Source of the DNA: Boesenbergia rotunda
Lineage: Eukaryota; Streptophyta; Magnoliopsida; Zingiberales; Zingiberaceae
Length of the DNA stretch: 64,000 nt
Direction of reading: 5' to 3'
Assembly: GCA_024364735.1 (NCBI GenBank)
Contig: JAGFNQ010002298.1
Location: 275,082-339,081, forward strand
How positions within the stretch are numbered: position 1 is the stretch's first letter; each line of letters begins with the position of its first letter. Under the pieces are notes generated by a model that ran no database searches, had not been told where the DNA came from, and worked only from the letters and a program-made list of their open reading frames with translations. Positions 20,930-32,226 of this stretch are shown here, piece by piece. A program made the position numbers and the translations under genes.

Positions 20930-21889
20930 GAGCGAGACATGAGATGCCCCAACATGCTATACTTTATTGTGAGATTTTTGATGTTTGGGGGATAGATTTT
21001 ATGGGACCTTTTCCTGCATCTTATGGTTATCTGTATATTTTACTTGCTGTGGATTATGTGTCAAAATGGGTGGAGGTCATTCCCTCCAAGACTGATGATT
21101 CTTCTGTTGTTTGTAGTTTTGTTAGGTCACACATTTTCTGTAGGTTTGGAATTCCAAGAGCAATAATAATTAGTGACCAAGGATCTCATTTCTGCAACAA
21201 ACACATGAAGGCACTGCTGAGCAAATATGGGCGGTCCATAAAATCTCTACATGTTATCATCCCCAAACAAATGGACAGGTTGAGATTTCAAACAGAGAGA
21301 TAAAATCCATTCTAGAGGAGACAGTTGGGCCCACTAGAAAAGACTGGAGCAAAAGGCTAGATGACGCACTCTGGGCCTACAGAACAGCATACAAGACACC
21401 GATTGGCATGTCACCCTACCGCTTGGTCTATGGTAAGGCTTGTCATCTCCCCGTGGAAATAGAGCACAAGGCATATTGGGCGGTGAAAGCTTGCAATTTC
21501 GATGCTACCAAGGCGGGAGAAGAAAGAAAATTGCAACTTCAGGAACTTGAAGAAATTCGGTTGGAAGCATTTGAAAATTCAAGGATTTACAAGGAGAAGA
21601 CCAAGAACTTCCATGACAAACACATTGTGAAAAAGGACTTCCAAATTGGCGATAAGGTTTTATTGTATAAATCAAGGCTCAAATTGATAAGAGGTAAGTT
21701 GAGATCAAGATGGGAATGTCCATTATTATAACTGACATTTTTCCCTATGGAGTTGTTGAAATTAGGGACGAGGCTAATGGATTTGTGTGGAAAGTTAATG
21801 GCCACCGGGTCAAAAAGTATTTTGAAGAACTAAAGGAGCTAAAGGTGGAGGATGTGTACATTGAGGACGCTATCTACCCAACTTAAGGG
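20908..21889 (+). pseudogene. Athila integrase core and C-terminus, frameshifted
   Basis: This continues the polyprotein in three frames. It starts with ARHEMPQHAILYCEIFDVWG then IDFMGPF (first catalytic Asp, near 20993) and IISDQGSHF (second Asp, near 21177). A frameshift near 21235 follows. Then come TNGQVEISNREIKSIL (catalytic Glu), WAYRTAYKTPIGMSPY and LVYGKACHLPVEIEHKAYWA. The next segment (GDKVLLYKSRLKL) ends at 21731, and another shift gives a C-terminal module around GFVWKVNGHRVKKYF ending at about 21886. All three acidic residues are visible, but not in one frame. Confidence 0.9.
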
Positions 21890-24800
21890 GGTTCACTTTC
21901 TCTACATTTATATTTCATTGTACATATCATTTTTCATGGTTCTAGGAATAAATTCTTTCTCTTTTTGGAGTAAGTAGTTGATAATAAATTCTTAGGATAC
22001 ATAACATGAATAAATAGACTTTGTAAATACCATGTTTTTTTTGTTTTAGCACTTTTTCTTGCATGATTAGGAATAAATGTATCCCTCTAGGTTAACTTAT
22101 TGTCATTTTAGAGTCTTTTGAAAATAAATTAAATTTGGTTGTCAAAACTTAGGATTTAAGCTCATGGAGAAATTCTTGGTTGCTTGAGTACTACATTGTT
22201 TTAGATTCTTAATTGAGGATTTGAGATGGATTATTTTTGCCTAGTGAGATTAGCCTTATATTGTGATACACATATGTTATTGTACTCTAGAACTTGCTTA
22301 GGTTCTTTCAAAATTATATTTCGATGATTTGATCACATCTATAGAGACTAATCACTTTGTTCACTTTTTCCCATTAATTTTGGTAAAAATCATGTCTATT
22401 CTAATTGTCTTTCCTTATTCCTAATCTTAATCCCAATTTTTCTATGGATTTGTTTGCTTGGGATGTTTTCTTGATGCTACTTTGCCGAGACGGACAAAGA
22501 TTTAAGTGTGGGGGAGTGACTAGTGATTTGGAAGCAATTTTTATCAAGGATGCACTTCATTTCGGAAAATTTTTTTTTTTTGCAATTTCATGTGCCAAAG
22601 ATGAGTTTGAGTGAGTTTGGTGGCAAAAATGAGCAAGAAGAAATGGTTAGGATGGAACCAATGAGGCATCTAGATTCTTGATTATAATTGAAGATCCAAG
22701 CTTACATTGCCAAGCTCAAATTGGTTGATGAAGAAGAAATTGTGTGCCAAGGTCTAAGTGGCACGCAACCATCAAATTGAAGCCAAATTCCGGAAGAAGT
22801 CAAGCAATGAATTGAAGATCTAAGAAATTCTGTGCCAAGGTTTTAAAATGGAATGGAATACCACTCGACAACTTCTAGATGCCAACTGATATGAAGGAAT
22901 TATAGAGTTGCAAGATCTGGTATGTTTCAGCTAAGACCAATTGCAGAAATCTGAGCTGGAAATCCAATCTACTGATCTAGGAATGGAATGGAATGATTTG
23001 CAGCTGTATTAACTTGAACCAAATGCAGAAATTCATTGCCAAGTGAATTCGGTTGAAGACTAAGCAAGGCTGAACAAAGCTGGAAAGAAGCTGAAAAATC
23101 TGAATTGAAGCAAAAGGAGAGCTGCTGCGGGCAGTTAACAAATGTAAGAAAGAATTCTGAAGGAAGCTGAGCTAAATCTGAATCTGCACTGCATTGAGAA
23201 TTTGAAATCTACCGAATGTTGAATTTGGAGCTTCTGAAATGACAAAAGCTGGATGTAAAGTGAGCTGCAAGATGCTGAAATTTCTGGAGAGCAGTAAGAT
23301 GGAACATGTAAGTTGAAATGCAGCTAGGTAAAATTTTTAAGAAGCTATGAATACTAATGGGACTAAGATTGTATCAACTTGAAGAGGAATCTGAATTTTG
23401 AGGAGCTATGAATCAAGATATTAAGTGTAAAATGTATCTGAAGTTGAAGGTGCACATTCAATTTCGGATCTAAGAAAAACAAATGGTTGCTAGAAGTTTC
23501 TAAGTGGAGCAGAAAATGGAAGAAGTTGGCTGAAATTCAACTTTGTGGGCAGAAATTTCAAGTGGAATAATTCAAATTCTACACTACATTAATGGATGCT
23601 AACTGATGAAAGTCAACCAGAGAATTGCAGCTGCATAGAAGCTGTAAAGAAGCTAAAAATCTGAGCTGAATTGCAAGGATAGTTGCTGAAATGAGTAAGC
23701 TGCAAAGTGTTGAATAATCTTGAAGGATTGAATGTGAAGCTGACCAAATCTGATCCAATGTTACGAGCTGAGTTCAAAGATAGCTGCAAGACTGATGAAA
23801 TCTGTGAAGAGGTGTTGTTGAACCTGTATTGGGAAGAATTCAGAATTGAAACACATGAAAGACTTAAATTGAGACACCACAAAATCAGTTTTGTACCAAC
23901 TTGAAAACTGAAAGTGGTTGTTAGGGCTATTCATCCGGAAATTGAGTACATGAACATGCCATAAATTGTTGAGCCATCCACTACTGATCACAAGGAGGTG
24001 GCTGATTGGATTTCGAAAAAAAAACAGAGAAGACATTTGCAGTAAAGTGCAGTGACCAAGAAATCAGATGAATTGCAGTGGGAAAAATGCAGAAATTCTG
24101 AGCTAGAAAATCTGAGCTGGAAAATCTGAAGCTTAAGCAGAATTCTGAGCTGATCAAGAAATAAAAATCTGGAAACCCTGCTAGAAGAAGAACTGCAGTT
24201 GTATAGAATTGAGAGTTGAATAGAAGCATTGCAAGAAGAAAAAGAAAATTTTTGAAATGTTTGTGCCAAAGGGAGAGCTTGTAATCTGCTGGGGATTGAC
24301 TTGTAGCTGCTGAAATAATGCGAACTGAATGCAAAGTGCTGAAAAAGTTGTGAAGAGTTGTTGTGGAATCTGCAAGAAGTAAAAAAAAAAAAAAAACTGA
24401 GAAATTTTCAGAAGGTTGCACTCCATTAAAGCAGTTTAGGCAAAAGTGTGTATCAACTTGAGCTAAATTAGGTTCTCTAGGAGCTGTGAATCAAGGAATG
24501 AAACACACAAAGGTGTCACAAAGTGTTGAGAGCAACCACTGCTGGTCAAAACAGAAGAAAATTTCAGCTAAGAAGGAAAAAAATAAGGAAGAAACAAAAG
24601 GGGGCACACAAAGGAGTTTCGGCCTCATGAATTTAGTGGAATGTTTCTCATCCGAATTACATCTTTGTTCCACTACCTTTTTGACTCCACTAGAGGAAAA
24701 GAAAGTAGAAAATGAATTCAGTAGCTGACCAAGAGAAAGAGAAAAGAAAAGGAAGAAATTGACACGCAAATGGCAAAATTGGCACAAAAGGACTAGTGAG

Positions 24801-25344
24801 GACTTTTTATCAAATTCTTAAAGGACAATGCCATAGTTTGACTTCACAACACTTTTGAGATCATTAGGGGACTGTATAGAGAAGCAACGAGCATCAGAAA
24901 CATACTTGAGCACTCAAGTCTTCCACTTTATCAATTTTTCCATTTCCGTAACTTTTACTCCATTTCTTACCATTTTCCATGCTTTTATTTGTTTTTGTAG
25001 ATGTGAATCCTAATCATGATTAATGGTGGAGAGTAGATAATAAGCAAGCCTATGGTAGTGCAAGAAGCATATGTGTTTGAGTGAGCTCCACTTCCATCAT
25101 CGACTTAGAACTTAAGGAGAGAGCCACCAAAATTTTCCTTGAAAGGCTAGTGAGTTGAATTCATCTCAATGACTCATGATAGATGAAAAGGCTAAGTTGT
25201 TGATTTAAGGACAAGATACTAATCCATAGAGCTTAGATTTTTGAGAATTGATAACCTTAGGTAATTTCTTTTCATTTGCTTCTAATTATGCTTTAGAAAA
25301 CCTAAGGGATACATACTTAGTGGTTTCGCGAGACGCTCAAGCTC
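21890..25344 (+). other. Athila 3' non-coding segment between pol and 3' LTR
   Basis: About 3.45 kb without a defensible ORF. Many short purine-rich words recur (AATCTGAGCTG, GAAGCTGAAA, TGTGCCAAGG), giving a degenerate low-complexity texture from 22640 to 24760. Athila relatives can have an env-like ORF here; I see none. Minus-strand ORFs in it are complement artefacts of the A-rich strand. Confidence 0.7.
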
Positions 25345-25358
25345 AAGTGTGGGGGAGT
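25345..25358 (+). other. Polypurine tract of the Athila element
   Basis: AAGTGTGGGGGAGT lies directly before the 3' LTR start TGATAAGTAC. This is the usual plus-strand priming site position and composition. The same AAGTGTGGGGGAG word occurs near 22503, a candidate second (central) tract. Confidence 0.8.
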
Positions 25359-27688
25359 TGATAAGTACTATTTTATTGATTATTTGAGTTGCTAAAATCC
25401 ATGTTTGACCTATGTTTTTATTGCTTATTTGTGAAATTACCCTAGGTTTTAGAACTTTCCTCTTATTTTGGACTTAATTGCAAATTTACACATATTTGGA
25501 TTATTTGGCCACTAAATTCTTGATCTATTTTTGTAGGCATGAAGGGTTCATGGACTTAGGGCATATTGGGTCAAACTTGAGTCGGAAGTGAACCGGATCG
25601 AATTATCAAGCTTACGATTAATCCGGGCCGTCCGATTCAAAAGCGGCTAGCTCTGAGCCATCCGGGACCATCTGAAGCAATCCGAGCTAGGGTTAGGGTT
25701 GATCAAGCATTCTGATCAAGATCTGAAGGTTTCATCCAAATCAGAGCTAAATCAACCGTTGGATAAAGCTCGGAGGGCTCTAGATCGTCTTTTCAAAGAT
25801 TAGGTTGATCTGGACCATTCGTTGCACATCTGGAGGATCCAAGCTACCACGAGGCAGATCCTGACCCCAGATCATCATCATCAAAGTTTGGCTCAAATCA
25901 GAGCAAGATCAGCCGTTGGATTTCCTCAAATCAATCTAGACCGTCCAATGCCAAATACTTAAGCAAATTCTGCGCAGCTTCTTCCCTTCATCGCGTCTTC
26001 GCCGCAACAGTAGCTTCGTCCGTTTTTCTTCTTCGTTCTTCAAATTTTCATCCAATCGAAGGCGTGATCACTCAATCCTTCATCAAAGCAAGGGCTAGGT
26101 CAGTGAAGAGAGTTCTCAGATTGGATTTTTGCTCAATAGCAAGGCTGCGTGAGGTTTCAGCAGTTTTGCTATCCGATTTCAGCGAGCTCAGCTGTGCACC
26201 ATCGCCACTGCATCCGAGCTATCCAGAGGGGTTCCCTGGAAGGTTTCGGTCATTCCCTAATCACAATCGCAAGCCACCACAGCGAGTTTGAAGAATTCGG
26301 AAGCAGATTTCGGCTTGAGCAGGATTTGCTTTGAATCGGTTGCAGAGACAGTTCTTCACTGATTTGTTGAGCTTGCGGGTCCGAGGTTCTCCCTTGATTG
26401 ACGACCAAGGAGCTCTTGAGTTGGGGAAGGGTTGAGGAGTAGTTTAGCTAGCTAATTTTCATTGTTTAGCTGTAGATTTCATTTCTGCACGAACTCTGTT
26501 TTTGAATTTCTGTATTAGAACTTAGATTTCGATTCTCTGAATTGTTTAGCTTAATTAGGTTTTAAATCTTCAAGTTAAGTAATTAGGAGCTTGTTTAGGT
26601 GATAATCAGATTCAATTTCAGTTAGTCTTTAGCTTCTTTTCTTGCGTGCCAAATTCAGCCGCGTGCCACTCAAATTCCTGCATTTTATTTCAGTTTCTGA
26701 ACTTGTATCAGAGTGTTTGTTTTCTAAATTGTTTCTTCGTTTTAGTTGTGTTAATTCCTGCATTCGAGTCAGATATATGCTTGCTTAGTTAACTTATAGC
26801 TTAGTTTCGATTTCCTGCAATTCATTCCATGTTTTCAGCTTAGATAGTGCTGAATTTCTGCACCTACTGTTGAAGTTCTACCCATTCAGTTTCTGAATTT
26901 TAGTGTTCTAGAAGTTCTGATTTCAGCTCATCAATTCATTGTCTTAGTCTTGCTTAGTTCTTTCCCAATAGCCTTGTTTCCCAATTGAAACGATCAGCTT
27001 AAAATTTGAGTTGAAAGATCACTCATTTCTTAACTTGGAGAGAGTTTCTTGGCACAAAGAATTTTTCCTTGCGTGCCAACTGATTTGCACCTTTTTGCAT
27101 CCGAATTTAACTTGTTTTTGTGGCATATGATTGTGTTCGAAATCAATAAGTTTGCATTCACTCATTTCTGAATTTTGTTGGCAGTGGTTGGCTTCCAAAA
27201 ACACTTTAGCTAGTTGAGTTGCATTTGTTTGTTTGAGTTCTAAATTTCGCATGCTATTAATTGTGTTAAGCTTGTTTATTTCCGAAAACTCCCATCACTG
27301 CCTTTACTTCATTGCTTAGCATTTCTTTTGTTTTGTTGAAATCAGAAATCAGTTTCCAAAAATTTGGTAAGTGCTTGATTAGGTTTCCATTAGGTTGAGT
27401 ACTAAGTGACATCTCTTTGTTTAGTTCCATTGTTAATTTTCCTTCATTTTCATTCTCAATTGCAATCCAAATCAAATTACTTATTTGAAACTCAAAAACA
27501 CAAACGACACATAAACCAAGTTAGAATCAAATTATATCAACTAGCTCGAGAAAAATACGACCTGTGGCCCCTTTGCTACATTTTCAGATTTTGATTGTAA
27601 AAAGGGTTTCCAGCATTCATTTATATTTTAAATTCTGACGGATCCACACATTTCGTGACAACTTTAATTAGCTAAATCGGGTACGTCA
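25359..27688 (+). repeat. 3' LTR of the Athila element
   Basis: Begins TGATAAGTACTATTT, ends ATCGGGTACGTCA, and is followed by the TSD ATACC. About 98.5% identical to the 5' LTR by eye. Confidence 0.93.
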
Positions 27689-27946
27689 ATACCCTATGAG
27701 ATCAAGAATCCAAGAGCTAACCAATTAATCCATTAGAAAATCCTTGGCCCCTCTCTCTCTTTTCTCCCTCTCGAATTCTCTTCTTGGGCGTCGGCACAAA
27801 ACTGAAGAAGTTCGATACGGCACGAGACGGTCGATGGGAGATGATTCTCTATTCGGATTAAATTTTTAATCCGTAAGCATGAAGAGATCTCTCGGATCGA
27901 CAAGGTATTTGCTAGGAAAATCCGCTAAGTCATACCGAACAGTTAC

Positions 27947-28175
27947 GTAATGGAAAAGAATTAATTTTGACAAATTAATTGGAATTTTGAATGTAATTAA
28001 ACTTCACTTTCCATGATGTGATTACTACACAAAAGATGTCTATTGAAGACTAATTGCCTACTTGTTTTCATCGAGAATGTCTTGCTGAAAAATATTGTCA
28101 AAAGATTTTGCTTCGCTTACAACTTCGCTTTTGCTTTATAACCTTTCTTGCATGATAACTGGTGAATATCCCAGC
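27947..28175. other. Older host sequence between insertions
   Basis: AT-rich sequence that becomes continuous with 12361-12429 once the copia LTR and Athila are removed. It ends with CCAGC, the target of the next element. No gene seen. Confidence 0.5.
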
Positions 28176-28261
28176 TATTGATGGAGTCTGACCTAATTGT
28201 TATTTTGATGTTGACACCGATTTAAGTTCGGCTGAGTGAGAATTGAGATCCAATAGTTAAG

Positions 28262-28840
28262 TTCGGATTATGTGGACTCAGGTCAGAGAGGGCTCGGTAG
28301 TTCGTTCTCTGAACCAGGTTAAGTCGGAGAGGCCTCGGTAGCTCGTTCTCCGGACTTAGGTCAAAGAGGACTCGGTAGCTCGTTCCCTGGATCGGGTTGA
28401 GTCGGAGAGGGTTCGGTAGCTCGTTCTCCGGACTTAGGTCTGAGAGGGCTCGGTAGCTCATTCTCTGGACTAGGTAAGTCGGAGAGGGCTCAGTAGTTTG
28501 TTCTCCGGACTTAGGTCAGAGAGGGCTCGGTAGCTCGTTCTCTGAACCAAGATGAATCAGAGAGGGCTCGGTAGCTCATTCTCTGGACCGAGATAAGTCG
28601 GAGAGGGCTCGGTAGCTCGTTCTCCGGACTTAGGTTAGAGAGGGCTCGGTAGCTCGTTCTCTGGACCGGGTTAAGTCGGAGAGGGCTCGGTAGCTCGTTC
28701 TCCGGACTTAGGCAGAGAGGGCTCGGTAGCTCGTTCTTCGGACTTAGGTCAGAGAGGACTCGGTAGCTCGTTCTTTGAACTAGGTGAAGTCGGAGAGGGC
28801 TAGGTAGCTCGTTCTTCGGGACCAGACTGAGTCAGAGAAG
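28262..28840 (+). repeat. Minisatellite, ~36-bp unit GAGAGGGCTCGGTAGCTCGTTCTC
   Basis: About 15 copies of GAGAGGGCTCGGTAGCTCGTTCTC-like sequence (shown as consensus), alternating between GGACTTAGGTCA- and GGACCAGGTTAAGTC-type linkers, so the higher-order unit is about 72 bp. A matching array lies in the 3' LTR at 38500-39080 with different copy order. The unit itself is partly palindromic (GAG...CTC). Confidence 0.85.
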
Positions 28841-28874
28841 GCAAGGGAGCATGTTCTCTGGACTCAGGGTCGAA

Positions 28875-29365
28875 ATGATTGGCTGGATCGGTCTGAAGTC
28901 CGATCAGGGAGTTGGCACGAACTCTCTTTATAGTAGATCGGTCACAAGACCGATCCAGGATGTCTGATCGGTCTGTTGACCGATCCAAAAGCTTGTGAGG
29001 AATCATAAGGCCTTCTGAACGGTCTGGTGACCGATCAGAAAACGATCAGAATGGTCACAGAAAGATATCTAATCGGTCAATGCGACCGATCAGAATGGAC
29101 TGGACCGATCAGGAAGTGACCTGATCGATCAGCCGTGTGGTTGATCGGTTAGGCTGACCGATCAGGCCCTTGGTTGATCGGTCAGTGAGACCGATTAGAG
29201 CGTCGGTTGAAATCCCAGTCAGTTTTGTGAACGGTCTGGTGTTCGATCCCCTGGGCTCTGATTGGTCAGTGAGACCAATCAAAGCATCGCTGGATCGATC
29301 AGAATAGAATCTGATTGGTCAGGAGGTTGTCTAATCGGACCAGGTGACCGATCACTTTAATTTAA
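28875..29365. repeat. GATCGGTC/GACCGATC palindrome cluster
   Basis: More than a dozen GATCGGTC or GACCGATC half-sites, mostly in inverted pairs 6-12 bp apart. Matching cluster at 39130-39650. Confidence 0.8.
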
Positions 29366-30146
29366 ATGGTTGTCAGATTTCTGATTTGCTTCGCTAATAA
29401 ATCTGTGAGTGTGCAGATGACACAGGGCTTTGATATTCGAACGAAGGAGCAAGAAGAAGGGTCAAGGGTGACTTTCTCTGGTGTCTTTTTGTTTGATATA
29501 CACTTGTAGGTTTCAACGGCACCTGACGACCTGAAGCTTCAGTTGAGGAGGTAGGCTGAGAGCTCAGATGGGGTCAGTGGGTGACGACTGACCTGAAGCT
29601 TCAGCTGAAGAGGACTTCAGTGAACTGAGAGCTCAGGAGAGGTCAGTGGGTGACGCCTGTATGTGTGCAGAAGGAAGATTAAGAAGAAGAGGTTGGCGAA
29701 GCAGAGAAGAAGACGAGACAACAAGAAACAGAGAATTGTGATTAGGTTTTGTTGTAGTGTTGTGTTGCTCTCTGCCTTCTTCTTTGTGCTTAATCTTTCT
29801 GTTGGTGCTTGTGCTTGCATCTGTTCTGTAAGCTTCTCTCAACTCTCCTGTGCTTCATCTGTATATTTCTGAGACGCTTGTGGAGAGGTTACTCCACCGA
29901 GAAGGAGAAGTCTTTAGCCGGATTCACTCCGGGGCCTGATCTGTCGAAGGTCAAGAGATCGCTCACCTCACGAGCACGCCAAGGAGTAGGGGCAAGTTAT
30001 CCCCGAACTTTGTAAACACTTGTGTCTATGTTCTTCTTTCTTTCTGTTTATTTTCCGCTGCTAACTTGAGTGCAGGAAGAAGGAAGTATGTTTTTAGTGG
30101 GTGGCTATTCACACCCCCCTCTCTAGCCATCCAAGATCCCAACAAG

Positions 30147-30158
30147 TGGTATCAGAGC
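30147..30158 (+). other. Primer binding site, initiator-Met tRNA type
   Basis: TGGTATCAGAGC two bases after the LTR end, the standard copia PBS. A second copy is at 32504-32515 in the duplicated segment. Confidence 0.88.
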
Positions 30159-30199
30159 CTGGGGCTCTTTGAATCGGATTAACACCCTAAGAGCAAAAG

Positions 30200-30416
30200 A
30201 TGACTTTGAGAGGAGAAGACTTCAACACCAACCGCCCATATTTCTTTGATGGAGCTGATTTCCAGTACTGGAGATCTAGAATGGAGTATTATTTGAAGAC
30301 CGACATCGGTATGTGGTTCTCAGATAAGGAGGGATTCACTCTTCCATAGGATGCTGAGGGCAAGGAGCTTGAGTTGTCAAGATGGTCAGTAGAACAAATA
30401 AGAAAAGGAGAGACAG
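30200..30416 (+). pseudogene. copia gag N-terminus, first copy, interrupted
   Basis: The ATG at 30200 gives MTLRGEDFNTNRPYFFDGAD, then FQYWRSRMEYYLKTDIGMWF, the usual copia Gag amino terminus. A TAG after TLP ends the frame near 30351. The sequence then stays alignable to the second copy (32557) up to ...GETDA, where the reversed LTR begins. The same TAG is present in the second copy. Confidence 0.8.
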
Positions 30417-32226
30417 ATGCTGTTGGGTTCTCCCGGCACAAAAACATAAAAACGCAGCGGAAACAAGAATCCTCGAGCGATCCATGCGAAAGAAACTCGT
30501 ACAATGTTCATCTATCTAATAGATCTAACTACCGTGTATACCTTTGGAGCGTGCCCTTTGCTTATCCCGCTAGTCCAAAGTGCGTCGGATCTCTTGCACG
30601 TTCAAGTGTCCATGCCTCTATTCGTATCCACACGGACTCAATCTCTCAACTTCGGATGAACTACCTTAGTTGTGCTAGCAACTTGAGGTAGCTCGCAGAA
30701 CACCAAAAACCCTACAATAGGGTTTCGACCAGAAGAGGAAGATGAGGGAGGGAAGAAGAAGACCTCATCCAAAGTCACAAGACCCTCTTTTATACTCATC
30801 CCATGAATATGAAGAGGTTTGTGTCTCTTTGGCTTCCTTCATTAATACCAATAAAGAGCACACCTTTCCATGTGGCTCTTTATCTTATCTCATGCAAGAA
30901 AAGAATCTTTTCTTTTCCCTTCATTAAACACTTTAATGAATTTCCCTTGTAATCCTGACCGGGCCTCTCGAGCTTCCGACCAGGTCTCCCGACCAAGTCT
31001 GCCGAGTGCCGAGCTCCCGACCCAGTCTGCCGAGTTCCACTCAGTTTGCCGAGGTCCCAGCCCAGTCTGCCGAGTGCCGACCCAGTCTGCCGAGCTCCCA
31101 GCCCAGTCTGCCGAGTGTCAACCCAGTCTGCCGAGTTCTCAGCCCAATCAGTCGAGTGCCGACCTAGTCTGCCGAGCTCCCAGCCCAGTCTGCCGAGTGC
31201 CGACCCAATCTGCCGAGCTCCCAACACAGTCTGCCGAGTGCCGACCCAGTCTGTCGAGTTCCCAACTCGAGCTCCCAAACTGGCCTCCCGAGTTCCTAAC
31301 TCGGGCTCAGATCTCCCGAGTTCCCAACTCGGGCTCCCGAAGCATCATGTCCTTAGTATGTGACCCAATAGGTTCTCGCGACGTGGCAATGCGCCTAAAC
31401 CCTTTAGACATATAAGCAATGAGCGACATCTAGCAATGCATCATTGCTACCCAAGTAACAAGAAAAGTCGAGATCCGACTAAACCTCCGTGACTTGTGTT
31501 TCTTGATCCCCGAGTAGACTCACTCAAACAAATGAGCTCAATATCTCATATTGACTCATTTGAGCATGACCATGCGTTTTGTAGTCCTACTCGATCAAGG
31601 GGCCCACAGATATCACTCCCGTCATATGAGAGGGATAGATCCCATCTACATCACTCACATCCCTCCGCATAATTCATTACATATCAAGTGATCGCCTTTA
31701 TAGTCCACCCTATTACGGGTGATGTTTGACGATACCAAAGTACATAACTCCTTATGTAGGGAACCGTAGTGACTTCAGGTCTATGGACTATTCATACTAA
31801 TAGTCACATGAGAAAGTTTATGACACTCATATGACAATCTATGAAACTTTCTTATGGTGGGTCAATTCAGTACACATTCTCCAATGCATATCCATGTGTC
31901 AACTTGATATCACATATCCATGACTTGTGAGCTCAAGTCATCAGTTGACCTACATGCTAGTCTCTATGCATTAATATTGTCCTTGAATATTAATGCTCGA
32001 CTAGGAATAATTTAGTGTAGTGTTCTCTACATCATCTCACTATCGATTCAACCAATCGATATGATGTAGATAAGAACCTACTACACAAGGACATTATTAT
32101 ACTTAGTTATTTGACACAAATTCGAAGTAAGTATAATAACCAAATATGCCTTTATTAATGATAAAATATGATACAAAATGTCCCGAGTCAATCATCACAT
32201 AATTGGCTCTGGGGCTCCTACTAACA
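30417..32226 (-). mobile_element. Reversed solo LTR (~1.8 kb) without matching TSD
   Basis: Plus-strand ends are TGTTGGGTTCTCCC and CTCCTACTAACA (the start may be at 30421). Read on the minus strand it is TGTTAGTAGGAGCC...GAACCCAACA with a TATA box (TATAAAAGAG, about 30786-30795 minus) and a CT-rich leader, so the orientation is minus. It resembles copia LTRs by termini and layout. The flanks do not match: gag on the left (GATGC) and LTR sequence on the right (CGCTT). That is not what a simple insertion leaves. Confidence 0.7.
30985..31340 (-). repeat. Minisatellite, ~20-21-bp unit CCCAGTCTGCCGAG
   Basis: About 15 copies of a unit like CCCAGTCTGCCGAGTGCCGA alternating GTGCCGA with CTCCCAG, so the real period is a dimer of about 41-42 bp. 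A run of CCCGAGTTCCCAACTCGGG palindromes ends it. Long ORFs on both strands here are produced by the repeat and are not genes. Confidence 0.85.

Larger units (their letters stand above)
13328..27688 (+). mobile_element. Athila-type Ty3/gypsy retrotransposon, full length, TSD ATACC
   Basis: A 14.36-kb element with 2.34-kb and 2.33-kb LTRs (both starting TGATAAGTAC), a tRNA-Asp type PBS, gag, PR-RT-RH-IN in the gypsy order, a long non-coding 3' segment, and a PPT. Perfect 5-bp duplications ATACC lie at 13323-13327 and 27689-27693. By eye the LTRs differ at roughly 30-35 sites or small indels, about 1.5%, so insertion was recent on the scale of this locus. Frameshifts and stops in gag and integrase mean this copy is not autonomous. 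The family's optional env-like ORF is not recognisable. Confidence 0.93.
12430..27941 (+). mobile_element. Old copia solo LTR split by the Athila element, TSD GTTAC
   Basis: Two pieces, 12430-13327 and 27694-27941, join into one LTR of about 1.15 kb related to the copia 3' LTR at 44888. Shared words include GTGTGTGGTGT, ACAACCGAGATGG, ATTACACTAGTG and a TATAAATACC promoter followed by a CT-rich leader. The left end reads TATAAGATGTATATACTG (TG decayed to TA), the right end CATACCGAACA. GTTAC precedes the left end (12425-12429) and follows the right end (27942-27946). No coding region remains. The Athila element entered right at the TATA box. Confidence 0.75.
28176..30144 (+). repeat. 5' LTR of the SIRE-like element
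   Basis: Starts TATTGATGGAGTCTGACC (cognate 3' LTR TGTTGATGCAG...), ends AGATCCCAACA. It contains a minisatellite (28262-28840) and a palindrome-rich segment (28875-29365), then an A/G-rich coding-like stretch and the U5. Confidence 0.85.

Noticed and set aside
23613..24787. Several minus-strand Phe/Leu/Ser-rich ORFs that look membrane-like, near where an env-like ORF could be
   Set aside because: Complement of a purine-rich degenerate region; overlapping frames, no signal or fusion-type motif, and the wrong strand for the Athila element.
30870..31415. Long ORFs on both strands (up to 181 codons)
   Set aside because: They are generated by a ~20/41-bp minisatellite without stops; no domain, and opposite-strand ORFs mirror them.
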